Shown one piece after another: positions 17,719 to 25,925 of a DNA stretch of 64,000 nucleotides. The notes beneath the pieces were generated by a model. The model saw nothing but the letters and a program-made list of their open reading frames with translations. It had not been told where the DNA came from and did not search any database. The position numbers and the translations under genes were made by a program. Source of the stretch: a virus; IMG/VR virus record IMGVR_UViG_3300024264_000015, positions 26,320-90,319 of that record, one strand, 5' to 3'. Within the stretch, counting starts at the first letter, position 1. The number at the start of each line of letters is the position of its first letter.

Positions 17719-19021
17719 ATTTTATATATTAGTAACTCATACTTTACACAAGGTTCAAAGACACTTTTCTTACTCAGGAATACAACCTAAGGAAGCTATG
17801 GTAGTTATAAATACTACTAATGATGTTTTCTATAAACAATGTAGCAACTGGTGTGAATCGCAAGGCATACCATGGATTCGTACAGAATCTGATGGTACAC
17901 CTGCGACTGGAAAGAATAGTGTCTTGGATTTGTTTTTAAAAAGTAAAGATGATTATATGGTAGCTGTAGATGGTGATGATTATATCACTAAATATGGCTA
18001 TGCTTATTATAAAAATGTTGTAAACCAAGATAACACCCCCGATAGTTTATGTCTATATAAACAACAATCCCAACTAATCACCATTTTTGGTCAAAGAATA
18101 TGGATTAATCTTATGGGACTCCCCACAGATTTAGATACTGAAATGCATATACGTAGAAGTCATTTAATGGGAGAAGTGTACGCACACCATTTAAAAGATT
18201 ATTATGAAGAAAAGTATGGAGACCTAGAACTATATGTAGAAGATTGTTTGAAACATACAAAAGAAAATTTATATTATGTCTATAAGTATTATGAAAGATA
18301 TAAAATATATGATAACGATTTTGCAGAATCTCATTGTAGACCTGTATTGTTTTCCAAAGCAGCAGCAAAAGAATGTCATTTTCCTAGTAATGTACCTGTA
18401 GGAGAAGATACTTTAGTATATTTACAACTTAAAAATGCACATTTTCAAGGAAGAATACATACTGAACTAGTAGATGAACTAAAAGAAAATATGACTTATC
18501 TTTATGACTGTATAAAAGCGGACGGAGACGATTTAGGAGCTATGCTAGGAATTACTCTTAATCAGACAGACTATACTTGGGTACGTTTAATAAATATAAA
18601 ATTAAAAGAAATGGAACAAAAAGGAGAGTTACATGCTATTCCGCTACCTGTAAATAATTGTTTACCAAGTAAGTGGAAAAAAGATAACATAATACCTGCA
18701 AGACCCCAGTTTCCTCTTGATTTTAATTTAAAGAAATGGGATGAAAGATGGGAAGACAAACCCCAATACGATAAACCAAGTGATAAAGCTATGGAATTAA
18801 TAGATAATATAAGAATGTGTGAGTATTATGCGTCTACGGAATCTGGAGTAGTATTGCAAATAATAGAACAACAAAAAGAAAACAAAAAACAATTATTAGA
18901 AGTTTTAGGCCTAAGTCCTAATGCTATGGTCAAGTTTCCTAAAGGCTACTTTAAAAACTCTAGACCTTACTTTCACCACGCTACTCCTCAAGAAGTAGCA
19001 CAACTTTATCCAAAATCATGA
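17702..19021 (+). CDS. Glycosyltransferase, GT2-like with C-terminal extension
   Basis: This 439-aa protein starts with a GT-A nucleotide-sugar core: FYILVTHTLHKVQRHF, AMVVINTTND, the loop SDGTPATGKNSVLDLFL, then VAVDGDDYITKYG, where DGDD is the metal-binding DxD of GT2 enzymes. VPVGEDTLVYLQL fits the catalytic-base region (ED). The last 150 residues are helical and charged and may hold the acceptor or a partner. There is no membrane segment, so it acts in the cytoplasm. It is first of three glycosyltransferase genes in a row, overlapping the next by 4 bp. Donor and acceptor are unknown. Confidence 0.8.
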   Translation: MQKNLRFYILVTHTLHKVQRHFSYSGIQPKEAMVVINTTNDVFYKQCSNWCESQGIPWIRTESDGTPATGKNSVLDLFLKSKDDYMVAVDGDDYITKYGYAYYKNVVNQDNTPDSLCLYKQQSQLITIFGQRIWINLMGLPTDLDTEMHIRRSHLMGEVYAHHLKDYYEEKYGDLELYVEDCLKHTKENLYYVYKYYERYKIYDNDFAESHCRPVLFSKAAAKECHFPSNVPVGEDTLVYLQLKNAHFQGRIHTELVDELKENMTYLYDCIKADGDDLGAMLGITLNQTDYTWVRLINIKLKEMEQKGELHAIPLPVNNCLPSKWKKDNIIPARPQFPLDFNLKKWDERWEDKPQYDKPSDKAMELIDNIRMCEYYASTESGVVLQIIEQQKENKKQLLEVLGLSPNAMVKFPKGYFKNSRPYFHHATPQEVAQLYPKS

Positions 19022-19647
19022 AAATCTTTATAGGTTATGAATCTGCATACCCACAAATGTTTGACGTCTGTGCAAAAAGCATAAATCGTTACAATTCCAA
19101 TCATGAAATCATACCACTCAAAAAATCGGAAATATCCGAATATACTCGTCCTTTTCAGAACGAGAGTACAGAGTTTGCCTTTACTCGTTTTCTAGTACCA
19201 CAGCTCTGTGACTACGAAGGGGAAGCTTTATTCTGTGATGGAGATTTCTTATGGCTCTGTGACCCTGAAGAAGTTATGGATTATTTTTCCGATGAACATA
19301 CAGTTCATGTGGTAAAACATCCTAGTTTCCTCGTCAAACCTAAGAAAATGAAAAACAAGAAAAACCATGCTTATCCTAGAAAATACTGGTCAAGTCTTAT
19401 GCTTTTCAATAATCCTAAGTGTAAAGAACTTACTTATGATTATGTAAACCAAGCCCCAGCGGGTGCATTGCATGAGTTACATTGGGCAGATAGTATAGGG
19501 GAACTTCCTGCGCAGTATAATGCCATGGTAAATTATTACAAATTCAAGAGACCAAAAGCACTCCACTATACAGACGGCGGGCCTTGGTTAAATATAAACG
19601 AGTGTTCGGAGTACACAGCAAAATGGATGACACTTTACAAAAGTTAA
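19018..19647 (+). CDS. Glycosyltransferase, GT8-like
   Basis: This 209-aa protein has the GT-A pattern of small phage glycosyltransferases: it opens with KIFIGYESAYPQMFDVC, then STEFAFTRFLVPQL and ALFCDGDFLWLCDPEE, where DGD is the DxD metal site. HYTDGGPWLN near the C-terminus resembles the conserved His-containing end of GT8-like enzymes. The ATG overlaps the previous stop (ATGA). Base composition is slightly less AT-rich than its neighbours at the 3' half. Substrate unknown; it should act with the adjacent sugar-transfer enzymes. Confidence 0.78.
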   Translation: MKIFIGYESAYPQMFDVCAKSINRYNSNHEIIPLKKSEISEYTRPFQNESTEFAFTRFLVPQLCDYEGEALFCDGDFLWLCDPEEVMDYFSDEHTVHVVKHPSFLVKPKKMKNKKNHAYPRKYWSSLMLFNNPKCKELTYDYVNQAPAGALHELHWADSIGELPAQYNAMVNYYKFKRPKALHYTDGGPWLNINECSEYTAKWMTLYKS

Positions 19648-20273
19648 CAGAAGATAAAAATATTATACTTGTGGGAAATTCAGTGGAAATGTTGGAGCAT
19701 GAGTATGGGGAGTACATAGAAAAGTTTGATACAATTGTACGATTTGGAAATGGTATACCTGATAAACACCCTAAGAATATGGGCACTCGCACAGATATAT
19801 GGATTACAGGGTGGCTTCGTATGATTAAACATAAACATTTTCCAACCGCGTATAAATTATTCAATCGTTGCAGAATACACTTGGATATAAAACCTAAAGA
19901 AATGAAACCTGAGTTTGAATATGAGACTATGTTCGATGATGACGAATTAAAAAATATTTATAAAATGGTAGGGGCAAAGAATAATGTGAAGATGGGAAAT
20001 AGACCGAGTGCAGGTTTCTTAGGTATATTATTTTTTCTTACTAAAACCAATCCTAAGTCAATTACTCTAATTGGCTTTGACTTTTTCTCTAAAAAATTAC
20101 CTTTTAAAAGTGGCAATGATTACCCTGCAAGTTGGCATCTACCACACAATTCACAAGAGGCTAGTCCGCATAATATTATGGAAAAACCACTTGTGCAAAA
20201 ATGGGCAAAGGAAGGTAAGTTGAAATGGAAAATCTTATCTGACTTGAACGAAGAGTTCTTAGATTTTTCCTAG
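19623..20273 (+). CDS. Glycosyltransferase family 29 (sialyltransferase-like)
   Basis: This protein of about 216 aa has the sialylmotifs of GT29. Motif L is IILVGNSVEMLEHEYG followed by FDTIVRFGNG, matching the VGNSGxL..YG..I...D.V.R.N pattern that binds the CMP-sugar. Motif S is RPSAGFLGILFFL plus ITLIGFDFF. A His lies in the SPHNIMEKPL segment where motif VS is expected. GT29 enzymes use CMP-activated sugars. The likely start is ATG 19623, which overlaps the previous gene by 25 bp; a longer TTG-started frame from 19584 has no support. Its last codons overlap the 3' end of the opposing gene by 15 bp. Confidence 0.82.
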   Translation: MDDTLQKLTEDKNIILVGNSVEMLEHEYGEYIEKFDTIVRFGNGIPDKHPKNMGTRTDIWITGWLRMIKHKHFPTAYKLFNRCRIHLDIKPKEMKPEFEYETMFDDDELKNIYKMVGAKNNVKMGNRPSAGFLGILFFLTKTNPKSITLIGFDFFSKKLPFKSGNDYPASWHLPHNSQEASPHNIMEKPLVQKWAKEGKLKWKILSDLNEEFLDFS

Positions 20274-21239
20274 TTTATATCCGACTTCAATTAATTTTCT
20301 TGATACTTGTTTCTGTTTATTTGATTTAAATAATAGAAGTTCGTTGAGTCTAGCATTTCTTAAATTTACAGGTATGTTCGGTATCTGTGCAGTCCACAAA
20401 TCCCAAGGTATTCCTAATTGTACTCCTGCAGGTAGATACTCATATTTTTTAAGTAACCACTCTGGTTTTACATGGACACTAAATGCTTTTCTCATAATTA
20501 CATTGTGATTAATAAAGTCTTTTGTATTTAGTGCTTCGTAAGTAAGAAGTTTATCATTTTTACCGTTTACATAAACTGGCATTGCTTTTCCTCTGTAATG
20601 AAACTTCTCAAAGAAAGACTGATTCCAACTACCCATAACTCTTCTATCTATATGATGTGGATAGAGTACAGGATTGATTCTATTAGTCTGACCTCTTGCA
20701 AATAGTAATTTTTCATCGAAAGTAACCATTTTATCCCAATTTATAATAAAGAACTGGGGGTCAACCATACCTTTACTTACAGTTTCTTTTCTACCTACAT
20801 GCTCTTCTTCAAACATTTGACTTTTCCAACCTAAAATATCATAGTACTTTTTATAAGTAGGATGGTCTTTATAGACATGATTATGGCTATATAAAACAAA
20901 TTTATCATCAAAGTATTTATTATCAGGTAATTCGTTTTTCCAATTATTTCTTAAGAATATTCTTGCACCACCTGCGTACATAACTCTTTTGTTTAGTCCG
21001 CCTTTATCTTTCCAATACTCTTTTAAGTATCTTATAGCTCTAGCTTGTTCTTCACCTTTCCAGAAACTTTGATATACTTTTACGTTTTCTATATTACTTA
21101 TTACCCACTCTACTACACTTTTATCCCAGTCATCTTCGTGAATAAATAAATGCAAGCGAAAGTCCTCGTCTTTCTCAATCAGAGAAGCAAGTGTAAATAA
21201 ACTAAAATCTTTTATGTATGTATGTACTATCTCAATCAT
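20259..21239 (-). CDS. Unknown protein, possible glycan-modifying enzyme
   Basis: I do not recognise this 326-aa protein with certainty. It is soluble, with many Trp, Tyr and His residues, and a start MIEIVHTYIKDFSLFTLASLI that resembles the first Rossmann strand-helix of glycosyltransferases. Internal segments VLYSHNHVYKDHPTYKKYYD and LYPHHIDRRVMGSWNQSFFE are histidine-rich. It is the last gene of the minus-strand arm, overlaps the previous gene by 8 bp and meets the GT29 gene head to head. Its place beside other sugar-transfer genes makes a glycan role plausible, but this is inferred from position. Confidence 0.55.
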   Translation of the reverse strand: MIEIVHTYIKDFSLFTLASLIEKDEDFRLHLFIHEDDWDKSVVEWVISNIENVKVYQSFWKGEEQARAIRYLKEYWKDKGGLNKRVMYAGGARIFLRNNWKNELPDNKYFDDKFVLYSHNHVYKDHPTYKKYYDILGWKSQMFEEEHVGRKETVSKGMVDPQFFIINWDKMVTFDEKLLFARGQTNRINPVLYPHHIDRRVMGSWNQSFFEKFHYRGKAMPVYVNGKNDKLLTYEALNTKDFINHNVIMRKAFSVHVKPEWLLKKYEYLPAGVQLGIPWDLWTAQIPNIPVNLRNARLNELLLFKSNKQKQVSRKLIEVGYKLGKI

Positions 21240-22143
21240 CTTGTTTTTTATATTCCCAAAAATTATTTATAAACCTTTCAAGTCTTTCTTCAGCATCGTC
21301 ATCAAAATCAAATATGATTCCTGAATTTTTTGCTGATAGAATCTTACGTATAGTATGCGAGGCTTTTGTCCCAGATACTGCATGGTAAATGCTTTCGTAT
21401 GTTAATAAATTCTTTTCTCTTTCTTTTTTAGTATGACTTATCATACCAAGTTTTTTGTTTAATAATAATGCTACTATGCCCATTTCACTGTTTGGCATTG
21501 TAGCAACTTCTTTACAGTTGTATAAAATTTCATGCCCACTTTGTTTTTTATTTAATACTTTATCTGCTCCAAAATCTTTTTTAAATTTAGCCATATAAAG
21601 TGCATTAGTGATAGGATGTGGTTTTATTACATAACCTTGTTTTATGTATTCTCTCATTCTACCCCAATGTATAACTCTATCTTTACATATTAAATTACTA
21701 CCTGGTGGAAAAATTACTTTATCATAATGTTCTTGTGTTTGTGCTAAAATGTATTTATCTTCTATACAATTTAGTATTTTTTCTATTCTTTCTTCGTCAA
21801 TTTCTATATCTGAATTAGCAATAGATAGCATTAACTTATCGTTAATTTTTATGGAATTTGTTTTTACATAAATTCCTCTACCTAAAAAATCTGTGTATAA
21901 CCACTTTCGTATTGTAAACAATTCATTTGTGTTAAACCAAACGTCATATTCAAATCTAACACCTTCTCTCCACTCTGGTATTACTCTTTGTTTGAACTTT
22001 AGTAATGCGTCTCTTTGATGGTCGGGTCTATAGCAAGAGCCTGATTTCATAAAGTGAGTAACCTTATCTCCAAGACTCTCATTACTTGCCATCGGAACTA
22101 ATTTATCTTTTTTGACTGGACTTTTATTTATTTTTAGTTCCAT
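21232..22143 (-). CDS. Possible GT-B glycosyl/glycerophospho-transferase
   Basis: This 303-aa protein has C-terminal features of capsule-type GT-B transferases: YVIKPHPITNALYM followed by KEVATMPNSEMGIVALLLNKKLGMI, the KPHP and S-E-x-G-x-x-A-x-x-x-x-K pattern seen in KpsC/KpsS and CDP-glycerol glycerophosphotransferases. The N-terminal third is more divergent and includes RFEYDVWFNTNEL. If it uses CDP-activated donors, the TagD-like cytidylyltransferase at 6.3 kb would supply them; this is inference. It overlaps a 52-aa coiled-coil gene upstream by 20 bp and the next gene by 8 bp. Confidence 0.5.
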   Translation of the reverse strand: MELKINKSPVKKDKLVPMASNESLGDKVTHFMKSGSCYRPDHQRDALLKFKQRVIPEWREGVRFEYDVWFNTNELFTIRKWLYTDFLGRGIYVKTNSIKINDKLMLSIANSDIEIDEERIEKILNCIEDKYILAQTQEHYDKVIFPPGSNLICKDRVIHWGRMREYIKQGYVIKPHPITNALYMAKFKKDFGADKVLNKKQSGHEILYNCKEVATMPNSEMGIVALLLNKKLGMISHTKKEREKNLLTYESIYHAVSGTKASHTIRKILSAKNSGIIFDFDDDAEERLERFINNFWEYKKQDD

Positions 22144-22282
22144 TCTTTAACTCAAATAATTGTGTTTCTATATTTTTTAATCTATCTTCTTGTTCTACGA
22201 TTGTGTCCATTAGTGCTACAACGATGCTTTCTAGTTTATCGTTGACATACTTGGGGGTTATATCTTTGTCCTTTAGTTTCAT
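22124..22282 (-). CDS. Small coiled-coil protein, 52 aa
   Basis: This short gene starts at ATG 22282, directly after the stop of the Thr-rich fibre gene, and ends at TAA 22124-22126. The product is highly charged and helical: KDKDITPKYVNDKLESIV followed by a heptad-like region ALMDTIVEQEDRLKNIETQL. It resembles short fibre-associated chaperones or trimerisation helices. Its start is set by the TAA-ATG junction, and its 3' end overlaps the next start by 20 bp. Function unknown; a fibre-assembly role is inferred from position. Confidence 0.7.
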   Translation of the reverse strand: MKLKDKDITPKYVNDKLESIVVALMDTIVEQEDRLKNIETQLFELKNGTKNK

Positions 22283-25200
22283 TTATTCTGTCCATGTTGA
22301 ACCGTCCCAGTAACTTGCACTAAAGTCGCTTATACTTGCGACTTCCGTGTCAAAGATTGTACCCGCCTGAGACGCTGTTATTCTTTCAAATACTGTGGTA
22401 CTCGTATTAAATGTAGTTGTGGTAAGGTGGTCAGTATCTCTAGTAGTTTCTGTTACCTTACCTGTGGCAAATGTTGTGGTTGTTGTTTTGCCTGTTTCAA
22501 ATTCTGTTGTTCTAGTAGTTTCAAAAGTAGTTGTTGTGTCATACGCTGTAGACTTAGATGTCGTTGTAGACCTATTTGTCTCAAATGTAGATACTGTACT
22601 TCTGCTTGATGCTGTATCTCTTGCAGTAAGTGTTGCTCTAGCAGTATTAAATGTACTTGTAGTTTCTCTACTAGATTGCGTAGCTCTAGTGGTTATTGTT
22701 CCTAAAGTTGTAGCATATACTGTTGTTGTATCTCTACTTGTAGTTGTTCCTCTAGCTGTATTGAACGTAGTAGTAGTTGCTCTAGAAGTTCCTGTTACTC
22801 TTTGTGAGCCTCTACTTGTTAAGTATGCTGTTTCATATGCAGTACTTCTTGATGTGTTTGTATTTCTAGTAGTTCCGAATGATGTATTATCTACATACGC
22901 TGTTGTTCTTGAAGTTTCTGTTCCTCTGCTTGTATTTGTGCTTCTACTTGTATTTGTACTTCTGCTTGTTGTAAATACTGTATTATCTACATATGCTGTT
23001 GTATAGTTTGTATTTACTAAGAATACAGTAGTGAAATTAGTACTATCTACGTATGCGGTTGTTCTTGTAGTATTCGTATTTCTTGTAGTTGCAAAACTTG
23101 TATTATCTACATAGGCTGTTGTTCTACTTGTTTCAGTAGTTCTAGAAGTGTTTGTTGCTTGTGTAGTTGTATATGCAGTTTCATTTGTAAATGATGTATT
23201 ATCTACATATGCTGTTGTAAATGATGTATTATCTACATACGCTGTTGTTCTTGAAGTATTTGTGCTTCTTGTAGTTGAGAATGAAGTATTATCTACATAA
23301 GCTGTTGTAAATGATGTATTATCTACATACGCGGTTGTTCTAGCTGTATTTGTACTTCTTGTAGTTGAGAATGAAGTATTATCTACATATGCTGTTGAGA
23401 AACTTGTATTATCTACATATGCTGTTGTTCTAGCTGTATTTGTGTTTCTTGTAGTTGCAAATGCAGTGTTATCTACATATGCTGTTGTAAATGAAGTGTT
23501 ATAACTTGTGTTGTTTGTAAATCCTGTATCTCTACTTGTGTTAGTGGCTTGTGTTGTATTATATGCTGTGCTATTTGTAAACCCAGTATTTCTACTTGTA
23601 TTCGTTGCTTGTGTTGTATTATATGAAGTAGAGTTTGTAAAGCCTGTATTTCTACTTGTATTTGTAGCCTGTGTAGTTGTTCTAGATGTATTCGTGTTTC
23701 TAGAAGTGTTTGTGTTTCTACTTGTATTTGTTGCTTGCGTAGTATTGTAAGCAGTATTTCTAGAAGTATTCGTGTTTCTACTTGTATTCGTTGCTTGTGA
23801 AGTATTGTAAGCAGTATTAAATGAAGTATTATTTGCAAATCCTGTAGACCTAGTTGTATTATATGAAGTATTACGTGCACCAGTTGCTCTAGTTGTATTT
23901 ACTTGTCTAAATGCTGAACTTGCAGAAGTACCTGTTCTTCTTTGATAAGTTCCAGAATATCCACTATTCTGACCACCACCCCAGCCGGAATAATAGTTTC
24001 CTGGGCTAGACCAGTATACTGTAGTAATTCTATTGTAGTAATAAGTCAGGTATGAAGTAGAGTCTGTAGTTGACCTTGTAGTTCCATAAGAAGTATTCCT
24101 ACTAGTATTTGTACCTCTAATTGTACCTCTACTTGTACCAAATGATGTGTTATCTACATAAGCTGTACTGTTTGTAAATCCTGTACCTCTAGTTGTTCCG
24201 AATGAAGTGTTGTCTACATATGCTGTACTATTTGTAAATGAAGTAGAGTTTGTAAATGAAGTACTAAAAGATGTGTTGTCTACATATGCAGTGCCTCTAG
24301 TTGTATTTGTATTTCTTGTTGTACCAAATGAAGTGTTATCTACGTATGCAGTACTTCTACTTGTGTTTGTATTTCTACTTGTTCCAAAAGAGGTGTTATC
24401 TACATAAGCAGTAGACCTACTTGTATTTGTACTTCTTGTTGTGCTTCTTGTTGTACTTCTCGATGTATTTGTTGCTTGAGTAGTTGTATACGAAGTAGAG
24501 TTTGTAAATCCTGTAGACCTAGAAGTATTTGTAGATTGTGTAGTTGTTCTAGATGTATTTGTTGCTTGAGTAGTTGTATACGAAGTATTATTAGTAAATC
24601 CTGTACTTCTACTTGTATTCGTAGACTGTGTAGTTGTTCTACTCGTATTAGTAGATTGTGTAGTATCATAACTTGTATTGTTACTAAATCCTGTACTTCT
24701 ACTTGTGTTAGTAGACTGTGTAGTTGTTCTACTTGTGTTTGTACTTCTAGCTGTATTTGTATTTCTTGTTGTACCAAATGAAGTGTTGTCTACATATGCT
24801 GTTGCTGTTCCATATACAGTAGTTCTAGAAGTGTTTGTTGCTTGTGTAGTTGTATACGAAGTAGAGTTTGTAAATCCTGTGTCTCTTGATGTATTTGTAT
24901 TTCTACTTGTAGTTACACTTGTATTAGAAGCTCTAGAAGTTGTTCTACTCGTATTAGTAGATTGTGTAGTATCATAACTTGTATTATTCGTAAATCCTGT
25001 ATTATCTACATAAGCTGTTGATGTATTATATACAGTAGTTCTAGAAGTGTTTGTTGCTTGTGTAGTTGTATACGCTGTCTGGTTTGTAAATCCTGTAGAC
25101 CTAGATGTACCAATTACAGTATCAAAACTTGTAACATATGTTGTAGTTGTATTGTAGTTGGTAGTAGTGCTACGTGCGGTATTAAAGGTCGTAGTAGTTG

Positions 25201-25699
25201 TATACGTAGTAGTAGTATCGTGACTTGTTAAAAAAGTGGTTGTAGTTGTATACGCTGTTGTAGTATTAAATACTGTTGTAGTACCTTGTGTAGTTGTAAA
25301 GGTAGTTGTAGTATTGAATGTTGTAGTAGTTGTAAATAGAGTTGTAGTTGTAGTGGTTGTATTATATGTTGTAGTCGTATTGTGAGTAGTGCTTCTACTT
25401 GTATTCGTAGCTCTATCCGTATCAAATGTTGTTACTCTATCTGTGTTATATGTTGTTGTTGTGCCACGAGTTGTATCAAATCCAGTAGTCGTATTAAACG
25501 CTGTTACCTGTACACCTGATATGGTAGTTCTAGCTGTTGCTGTATTTCTTGAAGTTTCGTGAACGACAGAAAATGGCCCTTCTAGAGCACCACTATCGTT
25601 TACGTATACTTCATTAACCCTTCGTATTGTGCCATTGTCGTTGATGGCGAGAAAGGATATCTGACGTAATGTACCATTGTCATTAACATATATTGCCAT
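22283..25699 (-). CDS. Giant Thr/Asn/Ser/Arg repeat fibre protein
   Basis: This 1138-aa protein is almost all low-complexity repeats. The N-terminus has three VNDNGTLRQI-like units (residues about 4-40), probably the attachment part. Then comes a poly-TTT region with F, Y, H or R every 4-6 residues, and a long array of NTSRTT, TNTSRST and AYVDNTSF units; YVDN occurs about 17 times. A Gly/aromatic island (YWSSPGNYYSGWGGG) interrupts the array near 23.95-24.07 kb. The C-terminus (SASYWDGSTWTE) is non-repetitive. Lys, Cys and Pro are nearly absent. It is a fibre-like virion protein by position. Antisense reading frames are open over much of it because of codon bias and are not genes. Confidence 0.8.
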   Translation of the reverse strand: MAIYVNDNGTLRQISFLAINDNGTIRRVNEVYVNDSGALEGPFSVVHETSRNTATARTTISGVQVTAFNTTTGFDTTRGTTTTYNTDRVTTFDTDRATNTSRSTTHNTTTTYNTTTTTTTLFTTTTTFNTTTTFTTTQGTTTVFNTTTAYTTTTTFLTSHDTTTTYTTTTTFNTARSTTTNYNTTTTYVTSFDTVIGTSRSTGFTNQTAYTTTQATNTSRTTVYNTSTAYVDNTGFTNNTSYDTTQSTNTSRTTSRASNTSVTTSRNTNTSRDTGFTNSTSYTTTQATNTSRTTVYGTATAYVDNTSFGTTRNTNTARSTNTSRTTTQSTNTSRSTGFSNNTSYDTTQSTNTSRTTTQSTNTSRSTGFTNNTSYTTTQATNTSRTTTQSTNTSRSTGFTNSTSYTTTQATNTSRSTTRSTTRSTNTSRSTAYVDNTSFGTSRNTNTSRSTAYVDNTSFGTTRNTNTTRGTAYVDNTSFSTSFTNSTSFTNSTAYVDNTSFGTTRGTGFTNSTAYVDNTSFGTSRGTIRGTNTSRNTSYGTTRSTTDSTSYLTYYYNRITTVYWSSPGNYYSGWGGGQNSGYSGTYQRRTGTSASSAFRQVNTTRATGARNTSYNTTRSTGFANNTSFNTAYNTSQATNTSRNTNTSRNTAYNTTQATNTSRNTNTSRNTNTSRTTTQATNTSRNTGFTNSTSYNTTQATNTSRNTGFTNSTAYNTTQATNTSRDTGFTNNTSYNTSFTTAYVDNTAFATTRNTNTARTTAYVDNTSFSTAYVDNTSFSTTRSTNTARTTAYVDNTSFTTAYVDNTSFSTTRSTNTSRTTAYVDNTSFTTAYVDNTSFTNETAYTTTQATNTSRTTETSRTTAYVDNTSFATTRNTNTTRTTAYVDSTNFTTVFLVNTNYTTAYVDNTVFTTSRSTNTSRSTNTSRGTETSRTTAYVDNTSFGTTRNTNTSRSTAYETAYLTSRGSQRVTGTSRATTTTFNTARGTTTSRDTTTVYATTLGTITTRATQSSRETTSTFNTARATLTARDTASSRSTVSTFETNRSTTTSKSTAYDTTTTFETTRTTEFETGKTTTTTFATGKVTETTRDTDHLTTTTFNTSTTVFERITASQAGTIFDTEVASISDFSASYWDGSTWTE
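22380..25520 (-). repeat. Degenerate coding repeat array (NTSR/AYVDNTSF units)
   Basis: The DNA here is a degenerate tandem array of short coding units. The AYVDNTSF unit appears on the plus strand as its reverse complement, about 17 copies, many with synonymous changes, so the array is old or selected at protein level rather than freshly duplicated. Neighbouring units (SRTT, TNTSR) recur with 9-30 bp offsets. It is in frame throughout and is not a CRISPR array. Confidence 0.85.
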
Positions 25700-25702
25700 T
25701 TT

Positions 25703-25924
25703 TTAACTCGAATAGACAAACCATACATGACCGTCACTCGTTCCTGAAGTATTTGTTGGTGCTGTTGTTGTTATTGTAAAAGGTAGTCTAGCTTTTGCGA
25801 TAGTACCAGAGCCAATCTTTCCTGATGCGACCGCTCCTTGAAAGTTTCTGCTAGAGTCAACTACCTGTGTTCCATCAATCTTGATACCTGCGTCTTCGAT
25901 GTTAAAATCTAATTTTTGTCCCAT
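25703..25924 (-). CDS. Small virion-associated protein, 73 aa
   Basis: I do not recognise this 73-aa protein by family. It contains FNIEDAGIKIDGTQVVDSSR, then NFQGAVASGKIGSGTIAKARLP and a C-terminal GHVWFVYSS strand. The GKIGSGTIAKAR part looks like one turn of the decapeptide fibre repeat of the gene before it (xxKIxxxxIxxA), suggesting shared origin or a fibre cap. It lies 1 bp from the upstream fibre gene stop and 3 bp from the downstream gene, inside the fibre operon. Confidence 0.65.
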   Translation of the reverse strand: MGQKLDFNIEDAGIKIDGTQVVDSSRNFQGAVASGKIGSGTIAKARLPFTITTTAPTNTSGTSDGHVWFVYSS

Positions 25925-25925
25925 T

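Noticed and set aside
22395-24977. Long plus-strand frames (up to 203 aa) opposite the Thr-rich fibre gene
   Set aside because: They arise from the codon bias of the repeat array (Val/Leu/Cys-rich shadow). They have no SD, no recognised motif and lie against the operon direction.
22380-25520. Repeat array considered as a CRISPR array
   Set aside because: Units are degenerate, differ in spacing, are in frame with a protein and have no unique spacers of constant length.
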